Assembly (NCBI RefSeq): GCF_900188445.1
Contig: NZ_FZOR01000012.1
Location: forward strand, 1 to 64,000
Direction of reading: 5' to 3'
DNA: 64,000 nucleotides
Source of the DNA: Actinomadura meyerae
Lineage (GTDB): Bacteria; Actinomycetota; Actinomycetes; Streptosporangiales; Streptosporangiaceae
Shown here in pieces: positions 42,160 to 51,078 of this stretch. The position numbers were made by a program, and so were the translations under genes. Positions within the stretch are counted from its first letter, which is position 1, and the number at the start of each line of letters is the position of its first letter. The notes under the pieces are model-generated. The model was not told where the DNA came from. It did not search any database and worked only from the letters and a program-made list of their open reading frames with translations.

Positions 42160-42965
42160 ATGATCAAGAACCGGGTTCACGCAGACCTGCCGATCATGGA
42201 GGAGAACCTCCGCACCGGACAGCCGTCCGCGAGCTGGAATGGCGGACGGACGCGAGTCCCGCCACACCTGACACCGCCACGGCCGCTCGATCGAGCCGCA
42301 CACCAGCCCCGTCCATCGGTCGAGCCCGCACCCGCAGGCAACCACGCCGCCATCACCGCGACCGTCCACACTCCGGACGACCGGTTACTCATCGAGCCCG
42401 CCCCCAAGCCCGCACCCCGACACCGACGACGGCCCGGAGGTCCAGTCGCTGCACTGGAAGGCCACGATCAACCCCCACGCCACCGACGACGCCCCTAGCC
42501 TCCCCTGGACGGCAGAGGCGAACGGCTGGCCCACCTTGCCCTTCGAGCACGCCCAAGCCCGGAACGCCGACTACGCCCCGGCCCACCAGACTGACCGTGC
42601 TCACGCTCCCCCACGACCTGGAACGCAAGCGGGTCAAGCACCGCTGGGAGTAGCTGGGCGAACATGTCCGCACTGGCCAGCCACACACTGCTGCACACCG
42701 ACCCGACCCCCGCCAACGTCCTGCTCGACGACAACAACACCGCCTACGTCGTGGACTGGACGCTCACCGGACACGGCGCCGCATTCCTCGAAGTGGCCCT
42801 GCTCATCCCTGGCTACTGAAAGCCGGACACACCCCGACCGAAGCAAAACTCCGGGCCTCACAGTTCCCCGCCTGGACGTCCACCACCCCCACCACCATCG
42901 ACCTGTTCGCCCGCGTCTTCGCCGAGAAATGGGGAACCAACCGAGCCGCGAACAACAAGACGTGC
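42160..42965 (+). pseudogene. aminoglycoside-phosphotransferase-like pseudogene
   Basis: Protein-like pieces of one phosphotransferase (APH) family gene lie in order in different frames. ITATVHTPDDRLLIE comes first, near 42360. Near 42440-42600 come SLHWKATINPHA and LPWTAEANGWPTLPFEH. TVLTLPHDLERKRVKHRWE is cut by an in-frame TAG at 42651. Next, HTLLHTDPTPANVLLDD and AYVVDWTLTGHGAA hold the catalytic-loop HxD and the metal-binding VVDW. A TGA follows at 42817, and FPAWTSTTPTTIDLFARVF comes near 42870-42910. At least two frameshifts and two stops are needed, so the gene is dead. Its total length fits the family's ~270 residues. Confidence 0.72.
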
Positions 42966-43016
42966 CCCATGAACAAGCGCCCGCGCCCCAGAAGCGCACA
43001 TCCCCCCACACCGCAT

Positions 43017-43080
43017 CGTTGACTTGCGGCGTGTTGCCCTTAAACGGCCGCCCATAAGGACAACACGCCGCAAGTCAACG
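43017..43080. repeat. long hairpin element, copy 1
   Basis: Two 25-base arms (43017-43041 and 43056-43080) are complementary at 24 of 25 positions around a 14-base loop (aaacggccgcccat). The arms contain GACTTGCGGCGTGTTG and its complement. The same element recurs at 43476-43543. It lies between the phosphotransferase pseudogene and a DUF397 remnant. Confidence 0.9.
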
Positions 43081-43228
43081 AACCACCGGCCCCGTCGGCG
43101 GGCCTGCGACAGCGCGCTGGGTGCGGGGAGAGGCGTCGCCTAGCTCGTGATCATGTCCGGGACGGTGCTCGCGGGCGGCGGCAGCGGCCAAGGCCGGTCT
43201 GCCGAGAGGGCGACGCGCGCGGCGCACG

Positions 43229-43415
43229 TCAGTACAGGTCGAGGCGCCCGCTCTTGACGACGTCGAGGAACGCGGCCCAAGCGCCGGCCCCGAACCCCAG
43301 CACGGGCCCGTCCGGATCCTTGGAGTCCCGCGCCAACACCACCGCCGCCACGTCCACCGACACGTCCACACGCCCGCCACCGTTGCTGTGCTGCAGCCGC
43401 CCTTGCACCAGGCGC
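43229..43415 (-). pseudogene. truncated DUF397 gene
   Basis: The minus strand reads HSNGGGRVDVSVDVAAVVLA, then RDSKDPDGPVLGFG, then AWAAFLDVVKSGRLDLY and a stop at 43229, a typical DUF397 C-terminal half. The N-terminal half (WRKSS-type) is missing or out of frame (AWCKGGC in another frame). The 3' half closely resembles the intact DUF397 gene at 43690-44001, so this is a decayed duplicate that lies just after hairpin copy 1. Confidence 0.7.
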
Positions 43416-43475
43416 CAGGCGACTTAGCGGCCGTCCATGGCGGCTGACGCCCTCTCCGCGCAGCCGCCTACCTGC

Positions 43476-43543
43476 TTCGTTGACTTGCGGCGTGTTGCCC
43501 TTTAGCGGCTGCTCATAAGGGCAACACGCCGCAAGTCAACGAA
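43476..43543. repeat. long hairpin element, copy 2
   Basis: Perfect 27-base arms (43476-43502 and 43517-43543) around a 14-base loop (tagcggctgctcat). A DNA or RNA hairpin with a 27-bp uninterrupted stem is far longer than a usual terminator. A short GC-rich stretch after it (gcccgtcggcgg) is also shared with copy 1, so the repeated unit extends beyond the hairpin. Confidence 0.93.
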
Positions 43544-43689
43544 GGTATCGGGCCCGTCGGCGGCCGGGCGGCGGCGACTTGTGCGGGAGGTGAGGTTGGC
43601 TGGACGTCGTGGTGACGTCCGGGATGGCGCTGGGAGCGGCTGTAGTGGCCAGTGGCTACTGGCTGGTTTGGGCAGGACGCGGGAAGGTG

Positions 43690-44001
43690 TCAGGCGAGGT
43701 CGAGGTGCCCGCTCTTCACGGTGTTGAGGAACGCAGCCCAGGCGTCAGCGCCAAAGCCGAGTACCGACCCTTCCGGATCCTTGGAGTCCCGCGCCAACAC
43801 CAATGCCCGGCCCGCACCAACCTCGACGCAGGCGCCGTTGTTGGCACTGTAGCTGCTCGCCCTCCAAAGGCCCCCGACCTCGACGCAGTTGCCTTCCTGG
43901 GCGCTGTGGCTGCTCTTCCGCCAAGCCCCGATCTCAACGCACTCACCACCGTTGCCGGTGCTGTGGGTGCTCTTGCGCCACCTGACTCGGGAGGTGTCCA
44001 T
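43690..44001 (-). CDS. DUF397 protein with three tandem N-terminal modules
   Basis: 103 residues from ATG 44001; family members are usually 60-80. Three copies of the WRKSSxSxxxxxCVEVG motif lie in a row: WRKSTHSTGNGGECVEIG, WRKSSHSAQEGNCVEVG, WRASSYSANNGACVEVG. The standard ending follows (VLARDSKDPEGSVLGFG, then AWAAFLNTVKSGHLDLA). DUF397 proteins are the small partners of WhiJ-like XRE regulators. The XRE gene lies 33 bases upstream in the same direction, so the two form an operon. Confidence 0.88.
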   Translation of the reverse strand: MDTSRVRWRKSTHSTGNGGECVEIGAWRKSSHSAQEGNCVEVGGLWRASSYSANNGACVEVGAGRALVLARDSKDPEGSVLGFGADAWAAFLNTVKSGHLDLA

Positions 44002-44034
44002 GGAGGTTGCCCGTACCTTTTCAAATTGGAGTTG

Positions 44035-44895
44035 TCAAGCTATATCGCGAATCGCCGAGGCGAGCAGGGTCCTTGAGTCATCCCGACTAAGAGCCTGCGC
44101 ACGTAGATGGTTAAACACCATCCTGTAACCGTCAACCTCGTCGGGTTTCTCCAGGTACAGGCTTCCTCGCCAGTACTCGACGTACACGACCGCTGGGTCT
44201 GCCGGCTCGGGGAAGGTGAGAATTCTGAAGCTGCCCTGCATCGCAGGATGCGCTCCGACGGCGAACGGCAGAACTTGAAGGGTGATGTTGGGGCGGCGAG
44301 ACAACTGCACCAGTTTGTCAAGCTGTTCGCGCATGGTAGATGCACCGCCTACCTGCCGACGTATCGCGGTTTCGTTGAGTACGAACCACATGTCTGGCGA
44401 GCTCTCAGCTTCAAGCAGCCGCTTCTGCCGCTCCAGACGCAGTTGTATCTGCCTGCTCACCTCTTCGTCGGCCGGCACCGCGGCCTCTGCCAGGTATGTC
44501 GCTCTCGCATACGCCTCTGTCTGGAGGATGCCCGGAACAACCTCAGACTGGTAGTCCTGCATGGAGGCTGTCTCCTCCTCCAACCCGACGTAGACCTGGA
44601 ACCACGTCGGGATCGTGCCGCTGTACTGGTGCCACCAGCCGCGCTTGCGGGCGTCCTTCGCTACCTGGAGGAGGGCCTCGCGCTCGTCGCCGGTGACGCC
44701 GTAGACCTCCAGCATCAGAGAGACCTCGCCGAGACGGGCGCCGCTCTGGCCCGTCTCGATGCGGGTGATCGTCACGGGCGCGCATCCGATGCGCTCGGCC
44801 ACCTGCTCACGGGTCAGCCCGCGCTCCTTCCGGAGGCGCCGGAGTTCGGCGGCCAGGCGACGCTTGCGGACCGTGGGGCTGCGACGAGCGGTCAC
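44035..44895 (-). CDS. WhiJ-like XRE regulator with DUF5753 domain
   Basis: 286 residues. HTH at about residues 12-70 (LRRLRKERGLTREQVAERIG, then APVTITRIETGQ). The C-terminal ~190 residues are the DUF5753 domain, with the hallmark EVVPGILQTEAYARA, then VLNETAIRRQVGG, then ITLQVLPFAVGAHPAM. It works with DUF397 partners in development and antibiotic regulation of streptomycetes; here the partner is the next gene. The GC content is lower than in the flanks, which may mean horizontal transfer. Confidence 0.92.
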   Translation of the reverse strand: MTARRSPTVRKRRLAAELRRLRKERGLTREQVAERIGCAPVTITRIETGQSGARLGEVSLMLEVYGVTGDEREALLQVAKDARKRGWWHQYSGTIPTWFQVYVGLEEETASMQDYQSEVVPGILQTEAYARATYLAEAAVPADEEVSRQIQLRLERQKRLLEAESSPDMWFVLNETAIRRQVGGASTMREQLDKLVQLSRRPNITLQVLPFAVGAHPAMQGSFRILTFPEPADPAVVYVEYWRGSLYLEKPDEVDGYRMVFNHLRAQALSRDDSRTLLASAIRDIA

Positions 44896-45102
44896 TTTGT
44901 CCTCCCTGTATCCGTTTTATGGTGCCTTGAGATCAAGATCAAAGAAACAAACTGCGTTAGTTCAGTTCGTTTCTATTGCGGAACGCACGTCATCTGCGCA
45001 CACTCTGACCGTAGCGAAAATTACGCACGGTAGATGGGCGATCACACAAGAAAGTCGGGTGAATCGTGGTCGTTCGCGTGCCTGGAGAAGGGGCGTCCGA
45101 CG

Positions 45103-45384
45103 ATGTCAGCGGATCAGCGACCGCACGTGGTGCGGTTCGGCCTCCTGGCTGATCTCTGTCTCAAGCTGGGAGAACGTCAGCAGTGCACCTCGATGCTCGT
45201 CCACCCGTCGCGGGGTGAGGCGGTGCTGTGGGTGCCGGAGCGGGCCTGGCCGCGCAAGTGGCTCGGGGTCGCGGCGGTCGACCACCGGGGACGATGGCTC
45301 TACGCCTTCGGCGACCAGTGGAGCATCACCGGGGACGTGGCCGAGGCCGCGGCCCGGGTCGCGTGGGCGGTGCGGGCCCGATGA
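45103..45384 (+). CDS. small conserved protein of WhiJ-type locus
   Basis: 93 residues from ATG 45103, with GGAGAAGGGG upstream; the frame also opens at 45034. It has a hydrophobic, Trp-rich core (LWVPERAWPRKWLGVAAVDH, then WLYAFGDQWS). The family was not recognised, but small proteins of this type often precede RsbW-like ATPases beside WhiJ-type regulators. Its stop overlaps the ATG of the ATPase (ATGA), so the two are coupled. It is divergent from the XRE gene. Confidence 0.7.
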   Translation: MSADQRPHVVRFGLLADLCLKLGERQQCTSMLVHPSRGEAVLWVPERAWPRKWLGVAAVDHRGRWLYAFGDQWSITGDVAEAAARVAWAVRAR

Positions 45385-45899
45385 AGCACTTGGGGACGTG
45401 CGTCATCCCGTCCGCGCGAAAGAACGTGGCCAACGGACGGCGGTGGCTGCTCGGGCGGCTCGAACCGCTGCTCGGCGCGACGCACAGCGCCTGCGATGAC
45501 AGCGTCCTGCTGCTGTCGGAGACGCTGACGAACGCGATCGTCCACGGAACGGGCCACCTCGTGGAGGTGGACGCCTACGTGGACACGGCCAACATCCGGA
45601 TCGAGGTCACGGACGAGGGCGGCAACACCGTCCCGCATCACCGGGACGATCCGCACGGCGAGCACGGGCGCGGCCTGCCCATCCTGTCGATGCTCGCCAA
45701 GTCATGGGGGTTCGAGCAGCTCGATGACGGTCGGCTGCGTGTGTGGTTCGAGGTGCCGCATACGGCACGTCCAGAGAACCGCGAGGACGGCCGCGCCAAG
45801 GCGTTCGAGGGCGCTCCGACACCGCCGCGTCCGCGAGACGGCACGCACGACGGGACGTCGCTCAGGGCGAACACCTCCGCGCATACCGGCGATCGCTGA
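45381..45899 (+). CDS. RsbW-like ATP-binding protein (AbaA-type locus)
   Basis: 172 residues from ATG 45381. HATPase_c features: N-box LLLSETLTNAIVHG (about residues 44-57), G1 VTDEGGNTVPHHRDD, and G2-like GRGLPILSMLAKSWG. The tail after residue ~128 is disordered and charged. Together with the XRE-DUF5753 and DUF397 genes it completes the locus type known from streptomycete whiJ/abaA regions. It probably acts in a regulatory partner switch. Confidence 0.88.
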   Translation: MKHLGTCVIPSARKNVANGRRWLLGRLEPLLGATHSACDDSVLLLSETLTNAIVHGTGHLVEVDAYVDTANIRIEVTDEGGNTVPHHRDDPHGEHGRGLPILSMLAKSWGFEQLDDGRLRVWFEVPHTARPENREDGRAKAFEGAPTPPRPRDGTHDGTSLRANTSAHTGDR

Positions 45900-45912
45900 C
45901 GGCGAAGGCGCG

Positions 45913-47298
45913 TCAGTCTTCGGTGGGACGTGGTCGCCAGCGGTCGAGGGCGACGACGGCGAGGCCCACCAGGAGCAAGAGGGCGGTGTAGAGCCAGAGG
46001 TGGCCGGGTTCGCGGAACAGCTCCGCGTTCGGTCCTCGCCGGCCGGTTCCCTGCCAGTCGCCGAGCAGGCCGCAGGCACCGATGACGGTCGCGAACATCA
46101 GCGGGCCCAGGACGGCAGGGGAAAGTCCGTCCTGGGTCAGCCAGACACCGAGCGAAGCGATCGTGAGCGTGATGGTGGCGGCGAGAAGGAGAAGCAGGAC
46201 GACCGTCATGCGGTCCGGGCGGATCACCATTGTCAAGGCGAGGACGGCGGCACACGCGGCGCATGCGGTGAGGGCGGCCCAGTGGCGCCAGGGTGGGAAC
46301 GCGGCGGCGGCCCCCGCCACCACGCCGAGCGCCACCAGGAACCACATGCCGATGAAGCTCGAATACTGCCCTTGTATGACCGCGCTCGCCGGGCCAGAGA
46401 AGCCGATGACGGCGGCCGAGGCGACGACGGTGCCGACCGCCGCGCGAAGCCCCGCAATGGCGGCTGCCACCAGACCGGCCGCCAGCAGCAGCCAGCACGC
46501 GCCGACGCCGAAGCCGCCCTTGACCGTTTCCATGCCGGCGGCCGGGATGAAAGCGATGACCGCCACCGCGCCCGCGATCGCCGTCCGGACGCCCATCGCG
46601 GGCTCGGCGTCGCCGGACGGTGCGGCCAGCTCGGGACGCCCGTGATAGCGGTAGTACAGGCCCAGCGCCAGGAAGGCCCCGCCGATCGACGTGGCCAGGA
46701 AAAAGAGGCGGAGCAGGATCTGGACGACCTCGGCGAAGTCCCACGGGTAACCACCAGGCCGCGCGATCTCGATGTGCGCTATCAACATGTCCGTGGAAGC
46801 GCCGAAGACCTGGGCGCCCACTCCCGCCCCGATCAGCACCGCCCCCGCGCCGGGAGCCCCGATGTGGACGAGCCGGAGCCCAGCGGCCAGCGTCCCTAAC
46901 AACACCAGCTGCGCCCCGGCGGTGACCGAGCCGAAGTAGAACCAGGCCGCGCCGCTGTAAAACTCGTTCCGCGCCACGACGTACACGAGCTCGGTGGGGA
47001 GCGTCAGCACAACCCCGGCGACCAGGAGCCACGGCCAACTCCGGCGCAGCGACCACCACATCGCCGCCAAGCCGGCGACCGTCACCACCGCGACCACGGC
47101 GGCCTGCTCGGCCTGCACCACACCCGGGTTGATGCGCAGGACGTCCGCGAACCCGGCCGCGCGCCCGACGTGGCCTCTGGGCCGCGCAGAGTTGGCGACC
47201 GCCCCGAGCGTCCCGATCGCGCACAGCAAGACGGCACCGATCACCCATGGACGGCTGGTCTCGAACGGAATCCGGTTACTCAAGGCTGCGGTTGCCAT
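45913..47298 (-). CDS. polytopic membrane protein of unknown function
   Basis: 461 residues with about 12 hydrophobic helices (for example WVIGAVLLCAIGTLGAVA, PGAGAVLIGAGVGAQVFGA and ITLTIASLGVWL). No transporter signature or catalytic motif was found. The gene is convergent with the ATPase gene (13-base gap) and lies 64 bases after the stop of the next membrane-protein gene, so it may be the second gene of a pair. Confidence 0.65.
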   Translation of the reverse strand: MATAALSNRIPFETSRPWVIGAVLLCAIGTLGAVANSARPRGHVGRAAGFADVLRINPGVVQAEQAAVVAVVTVAGLAAMWWSLRRSWPWLLVAGVVLTLPTELVYVVARNEFYSGAAWFYFGSVTAGAQLVLLGTLAAGLRLVHIGAPGAGAVLIGAGVGAQVFGASTDMLIAHIEIARPGGYPWDFAEVVQILLRLFFLATSIGGAFLALGLYYRYHGRPELAAPSGDAEPAMGVRTAIAGAVAVIAFIPAAGMETVKGGFGVGACWLLLAAGLVAAAIAGLRAAVGTVVASAAVIGFSGPASAVIQGQYSSFIGMWFLVALGVVAGAAAAFPPWRHWAALTACAACAAVLALTMVIRPDRMTVVLLLLLAATITLTIASLGVWLTQDGLSPAVLGPLMFATVIGACGLLGDWQGTGRRGPNAELFREPGHLWLYTALLLLVGLAVVALDRWRPRPTED

Positions 47299-47362
47299 GG
47301 CACTCCTACGGGTTCCTCATCGTCCGCTGGGCGCGGTTGAGTTGTCGGCTCCGGCGGCATCG

Positions 47363-48103
47363 TCACTGGTGGTCGTCGTCGTTCCTGTAGTCGTCCTGTT
47401 CAGAGAGCCGTTTGAGGTTCTTGCCCATCTCCCAGGCCGCGGCCGCCATGCCCGCGATGCCGGGATCCCGGCGCGTGGGCCGCTCCGCGATGGGCGTATC
47501 GGGCGAGTAGCGCATGACCGCCTCGGCCAGCCTTTCCCCGTCCATCCGCCAGCCCTGGATCCTTTGCGATGCCAGCGACGGCTCGGCGCCCATGCGGCGC
47601 AGCCAGGGACCGAAGACGGCCTCCTTGAACTGCTCCTCCGCGACGGTCGGCGGAGGAAGTTCCGGCGGCCTGGGCAAACGGCTCATCCGGGCGGTGACGC
47701 CGGCGGCGTTGAGTTCGACCCCCACGTAGTGATGGCGCGTTCTCTGCCTGCCGCTACGCACGATCCGGTCGAAGGTCACGATGCAGTCGATCCATGACCA
47801 TGGGAGCAGCTCCGGCTCAGCGTCTTCGCCGGTGTAGCCGAAGTAGACGCCGCGCGCGTCCACCGCGAACGACACCTCCCCGCGGCGTACCGGCCTCGTG
47901 ACAAGCACGGCGAGTATCGCGGTCGCTCCGGTGAACATCGTCAGTCCGAGGGCGATGCCGGGCCCGGGATTCCGAATGGTCTGATAGAGCAGGAACGCGT
48001 CCACGGCGCCGAAGCCCACCAAGATCGGCAGATTGCCCCACCAGGTCTCCCTGGCGATATAAGCGCCCTCGGCGAATCCGTCGGGGCTGTCATCGGGACT
48101 CAT
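47363..48103 (-). CDS. membrane protein with PH-like domain, unknown function
   Basis: 246 residues from ATG 48103, with GGGGAG upstream. Two adjacent membrane helices (LPILVGFGAVDAFLLYQTI, GLTMFTGATAILAVLV) are followed by a soluble part. FAVDARGVYFGYTGEDAEPE and LPWSWIDCIVTFDRIV read like a bacterial PH-like (YdbT/YcxB-type) domain; this is an impression only. The last ~80 residues are charged helices. It is a putative operon partner of the membrane protein at 45913. Confidence 0.6.
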   Translation of the reverse strand: MSPDDSPDGFAEGAYIARETWWGNLPILVGFGAVDAFLLYQTIRNPGPGIALGLTMFTGATAILAVLVTRPVRRGEVSFAVDARGVYFGYTGEDAEPELLPWSWIDCIVTFDRIVRSGRQRTRHHYVGVELNAAGVTARMSRLPRPPELPPPTVAEEQFKEAVFGPWLRRMGAEPSLASQRIQGWRMDGERLAEAVMRYSPDTPIAERPTRRDPGIAGMAAAAWEMGKNLKRLSEQDDYRNDDDHQ

Positions 48104-48344
48104 GAGCAGCACTCCCCGGGCCGGCCACGTCGGTTGCAGCAGCATCGAGGACCGGCGGCCACGGCCGGCTCCGCCGTGTCCCGGACGATGCCTGTGCCCA
48201 CGCTCCCCCGCAACACCATCCCGCCCCCTCTGCGTCCGGTCAAGGTGCGATGAAAGCGGCCGCCGATGTGTCGGCATCGGCAGGCACGAACCAGCATGCG
48301 GGCACATCGTGCGCCCACAGAGAGACGAGCAGCGGGATTCGTCC

Positions 48345-48992
48345 CTACGGGTTCGTGATGGTCGGCGTGGGCCAGACATAGTACTGAGCGGAAATCATTA
48401 TCGGGTCACCGGCTTCGACCAATCCACCACAGGACGAGCTGGCGGATTTGATGACCAGATTGGTGTCGGTGAATCCGAGCTCCCCGGTCTCGTTGTTGTA
48501 GGTGGTCTGGATCTCGCCTTTATCGGTCCCCGGCCCGCCGGCCGTCAATTCACAGGGCACAGAGTCGATGCTCGCCACCACGCTGATACCGGCGGCATCG
48601 TCACTGGTCAGCGTGCCCGTTGTCGTCCCGGTCTGCGCATCGTAGGAGGTGGCGTTCATCTTCCATGGCAGACCGCGTGGGTGGATCTCGATCGGTGGTC
48701 CGCCATTCGCCTGGCAGTAGTTGAGGGTTCCGTAGGTGATCATGACGAGGCCGGCCCCACTGAGCCCTGTCCCGTCACGGAAGCGAACGATCAGATCGGA
48801 ATCGCTACAGCCTGCGGTTGACCCGGTCGTCGCATCAAAGAAATAGATACTGCTCCCATGGGCATTGGTACGCCCGCCGTCTATGACAGTCCAGGTGGAC
48901 TCGTCAGCCGACGCGGCGGCCACGCCGAATTGGAAGAGCGCGAGAATGGCGGAGGCGAAGAGCAGGAGAACTCGGTTCGAGAGAGTACGCAT
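48345..48992 (-). CDS. secreted protein, four-cysteine family (member 1)
   Basis: 215 residues. Sec signal peptide (VLLLFASAILALFQFGVAAASA, cleavage near residue 29). The mature part is beta-rich with four or more Cys: TAGCSDSDL, LNYCQANGG, DSVPCELTAGGPGTDKGE, and SSSCGGLVEAGDPIMISAQ. It shares a pattern with the proteins at 58860-59567 and 59922-60476: LPW, a Cys after a short I-x-S stretch, G-x-Y/T-N, then a C-terminal Cys followed by GD. It is the last gene of the isoprenoid/protease block, 41 bases after the reductase-fusion gene. Function unknown. Confidence 0.7.
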   Translation of the reverse strand: MRTLSNRVLLLFASAILALFQFGVAAASADESTWTVIDGGRTNAHGSSIYFFDATTGSTAGCSDSDLIVRFRDGTGLSGAGLVMITYGTLNYCQANGGPPIEIHPRGLPWKMNATSYDAQTGTTTGTLTSDDAAGISVVASIDSVPCELTAGGPGTDKGEIQTTYNNETGELGFTDTNLVIKSASSSCGGLVEAGDPIMISAQYYVWPTPTITNP

Positions 48993-49033
48993 GACAACTC
49001 CTTTGCAGGTGGCCGAGTATGCGGGTGATGAGG

Positions 49034-51073
49034 TCAGCCGGTCTCTTCACCTCCATCCGTCCGAGTGAGGGTGGTGACGAACTCCCGGAGCATCCGTGCC
49101 GCGCGGGGATCGGGCACCGCCTCCGCGGCGGTGAGGGCGCGCTGCTCCGCCGCCTCGCTCTCCGCGGTCGCCGACTTCATCGCGCGGAGTCGTAGCCCGG
49201 TGTCGCGGTTCAGCAGGTCGGCCGTGATCTCCTGGTCGGCGGCGAGGTGGTCCCTGATCGCTGAGATCCGGCCTTCGAGCATGGCCGCCAGGGTTGAGTC
49301 GAGCCGTCCGGTCCGGCCGCTGAGTGCCAGCACGTCCTCGGTGTGCAGGAACGCGTGCCCGCATTGCCGCCCGTAATCACGCAAGGCGTCCACCACCGGT
49401 GGCGCGGCCCCGCCGAGTTGGCCGCCGATCCGGGCGGGGAACTCCAGCAGGGCGGCGAACAGCGCGGTCGCCGGTACGTCCACCGCGCCCGGAGGTCCGG
49501 TGACGCGTTCGAGGCGCAGCGCCGTCAGCTCGGAGAGCCAGTCGGCGAACGACCACGAGATCTCCGGGGCGTACGTGGCGACGAGCCGTGCGGCCTGGGC
49601 GAGCAGGAAGTCCCCGGCGAGGATCACCGAGGTGGTCCCCCAGTCGACCGCCCGGCCGCCGTCCCGCCGGACGGCCGCGGACGGACCGAGGAAGGCGAGC
49701 GCGCCGAGCGTGGCGAGTTCGATCGCCGCGCCGACGGTCGCCCGCGCGACGTCGGGCGGGCGGCCTCCCGCCCCGAGCGCGGCGAAGAACGGCACGGCCG
49801 GGCGGAGCCGCTGGTGGGACGCCGTCTCCGCCGTGACGACCAGCCGGGCGAGAAACGGCCAGTCGCGGCGCACCGCGCTCACCGCGACCTCGTCGCAGGC
49901 GACCAGGAACGGTTTCAGGGATGCCGCCTCCGCGTCCGGCAGCAGCATCCGCTCGGCCGCCGTCAGCCCGGCGAGGCCGTCGGGGAAGAGCACTGCTCGG
50001 CGCGCCTTCGCGAAGAACGGACGGTCGCTGTCAGCGGTGGACGCGAGGACCCGCCACGTCAGGTGGTAGCGGCGGGCCGCGTGCCGCGCCGTCTCGAAGT
50101 AGCCGACGTAGGAGGCGGCGAGGCGCCGCCGGTAGTCCTTCCCGGCACGCTCGGGGTCGTGGAGATTGGCGGTGATGCAGCGCGCGGCGGCCACTCCGCT
50201 CTCGACCGCGTATCCGAGGCCCTCGCCGGTGAACGGGTTGACCAGGCCGGCCGCGTCGCCCACCCGGAGGCGCCCGTCGACGACCGCGTTGTCCGGGGTG
50301 AATCCGCTGTTGAGCGGGCCGGAGACGGTCGAGCCGCACGGCGTCCCGCCCCATAGCGTGGAGTCTGCACCGGAGAGTTCTCGCCACGCCCGGTCGAGGA
50401 ACTCTCCCGCGTCCTCGGGACGGATCTCGCCCAGCCGTGCGGCACCGACCGTGCACGTCCCGGCATCACCGGCGGCACTCGGCAGGGCCCAGATGTACGT
50501 CGGATGCTCGCGCGGGTCGATGGTCGAGGGCGCGGCGAGCATGGTGACGGCCTTCGACCGCAGCGAGACGCCTGAGTACCGCCGGACGGCGGCGACACCG
50601 GTCGCGTCGCCGGTGACGCCGTGTGCGATGACGACGTGCCGGGCGGTGACGTCCCGCGGGGCGCCGTCGTCCGGCTGGACGACCGCCCGGTGCCGCCCAT
50701 CATCTGTGCGGTCGATCCGCAGGACCCGCCCGCGCACGTGCGTGGCGCCCGCCTCCACTACCGCATCGATGAGGCCCAGGCGAAGCCTTTCGGCGGTGCA
50801 GACCGCACTGCCCATCGCCGGGAACGGGCGTGGCCTGCCCTCCCCACACTGGAGCACGACTCCGCCGATCTCTTCGAGGGCGATGAGGTCGAGCGCGCCG
50901 ATGGAGGACAGGCCCGCGATGGCTGGGCCACTCAGCAGGACGTCGTACTCCGGCTCGTCGGCGGCACGGTTCGGGCCGACGAGGAGCGTGCCGACGCCCC
51001 TGCGTCGCAGCGCGGTCGCCGTGACGGCTCCCGCCACGCCCGCGCCGACGACCAGCACGTCCACCGCGCTCAT
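49034..51073 (-). CDS. geranylgeranyl-reductase-like flavoprotein fused to a polyprenyl-synthase-like domain
   Basis: 679 residues from ATG 51073. Residues 1-400 are a GGR-family FAD oxidoreductase: VLVVGAGVAGAVTATALRRR, then VRVGDAAGLVNPFTGEGLGYA-like residues (about 262-282 in RVGDAAGLVNPFTGEG). From about residue 430 a trans-isoprenyl-diphosphate-synthase fold is readable (VGAAIELATLGALAFLGP, AGDFLLAQAARLVATYAP, GHAFLHTEDVLAL), but both catalytic DDxxD motifs are lost: LGPSAAV stands where HDDxxD is expected, and TEDVLAL replaces DDxxD. The fused part is therefore probably a partner or scaffold subunit. It follows the active synthase gene by five bases, suggesting a synthase-reductase complex that makes saturated polyprenyl chains. 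Confidence 0.85.
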   Translation of the reverse strand: MSAVDVLVVGAGVAGAVTATALRRRGVGTLLVGPNRAADEPEYDVLLSGPAIAGLSSIGALDLIALEEIGGVVLQCGEGRPRPFPAMGSAVCTAERLRLGLIDAVVEAGATHVRGRVLRIDRTDDGRHRAVVQPDDGAPRDVTARHVVIAHGVTGDATGVAAVRRYSGVSLRSKAVTMLAAPSTIDPREHPTYIWALPSAAGDAGTCTVGAARLGEIRPEDAGEFLDRAWRELSGADSTLWGGTPCGSTVSGPLNSGFTPDNAVVDGRLRVGDAAGLVNPFTGEGLGYAVESGVAAARCITANLHDPERAGKDYRRRLAASYVGYFETARHAARRYHLTWRVLASTADSDRPFFAKARRAVLFPDGLAGLTAAERMLLPDAEAASLKPFLVACDEVAVSAVRRDWPFLARLVVTAETASHQRLRPAVPFFAALGAGGRPPDVARATVGAAIELATLGALAFLGPSAAVRRDGGRAVDWGTTSVILAGDFLLAQAARLVATYAPEISWSFADWLSELTALRLERVTGPPGAVDVPATALFAALLEFPARIGGQLGGAAPPVVDALRDYGRQCGHAFLHTEDVLALSGRTGRLDSTLAAMLEGRISAIRDHLAADQEITADLLNRDTGLRLRAMKSATAESEAAEQRALTAAEAVPDPRAARMLREFVTTLTRTDGGEETG

Positions 51074-51078
51074 GCCGC

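Noticed and set aside
43017..43543. CRISPR-like array formed by the two hairpins
   Set aside because: Only two units 459 bases apart with coding remnants between them; no regular spacers or cas genes.
45913..47298. Transporter function for the 461-residue membrane protein
   Set aside because: About 12 helices but none of the MFS, APC or MATE signatures could be placed, so only the topology is reported.
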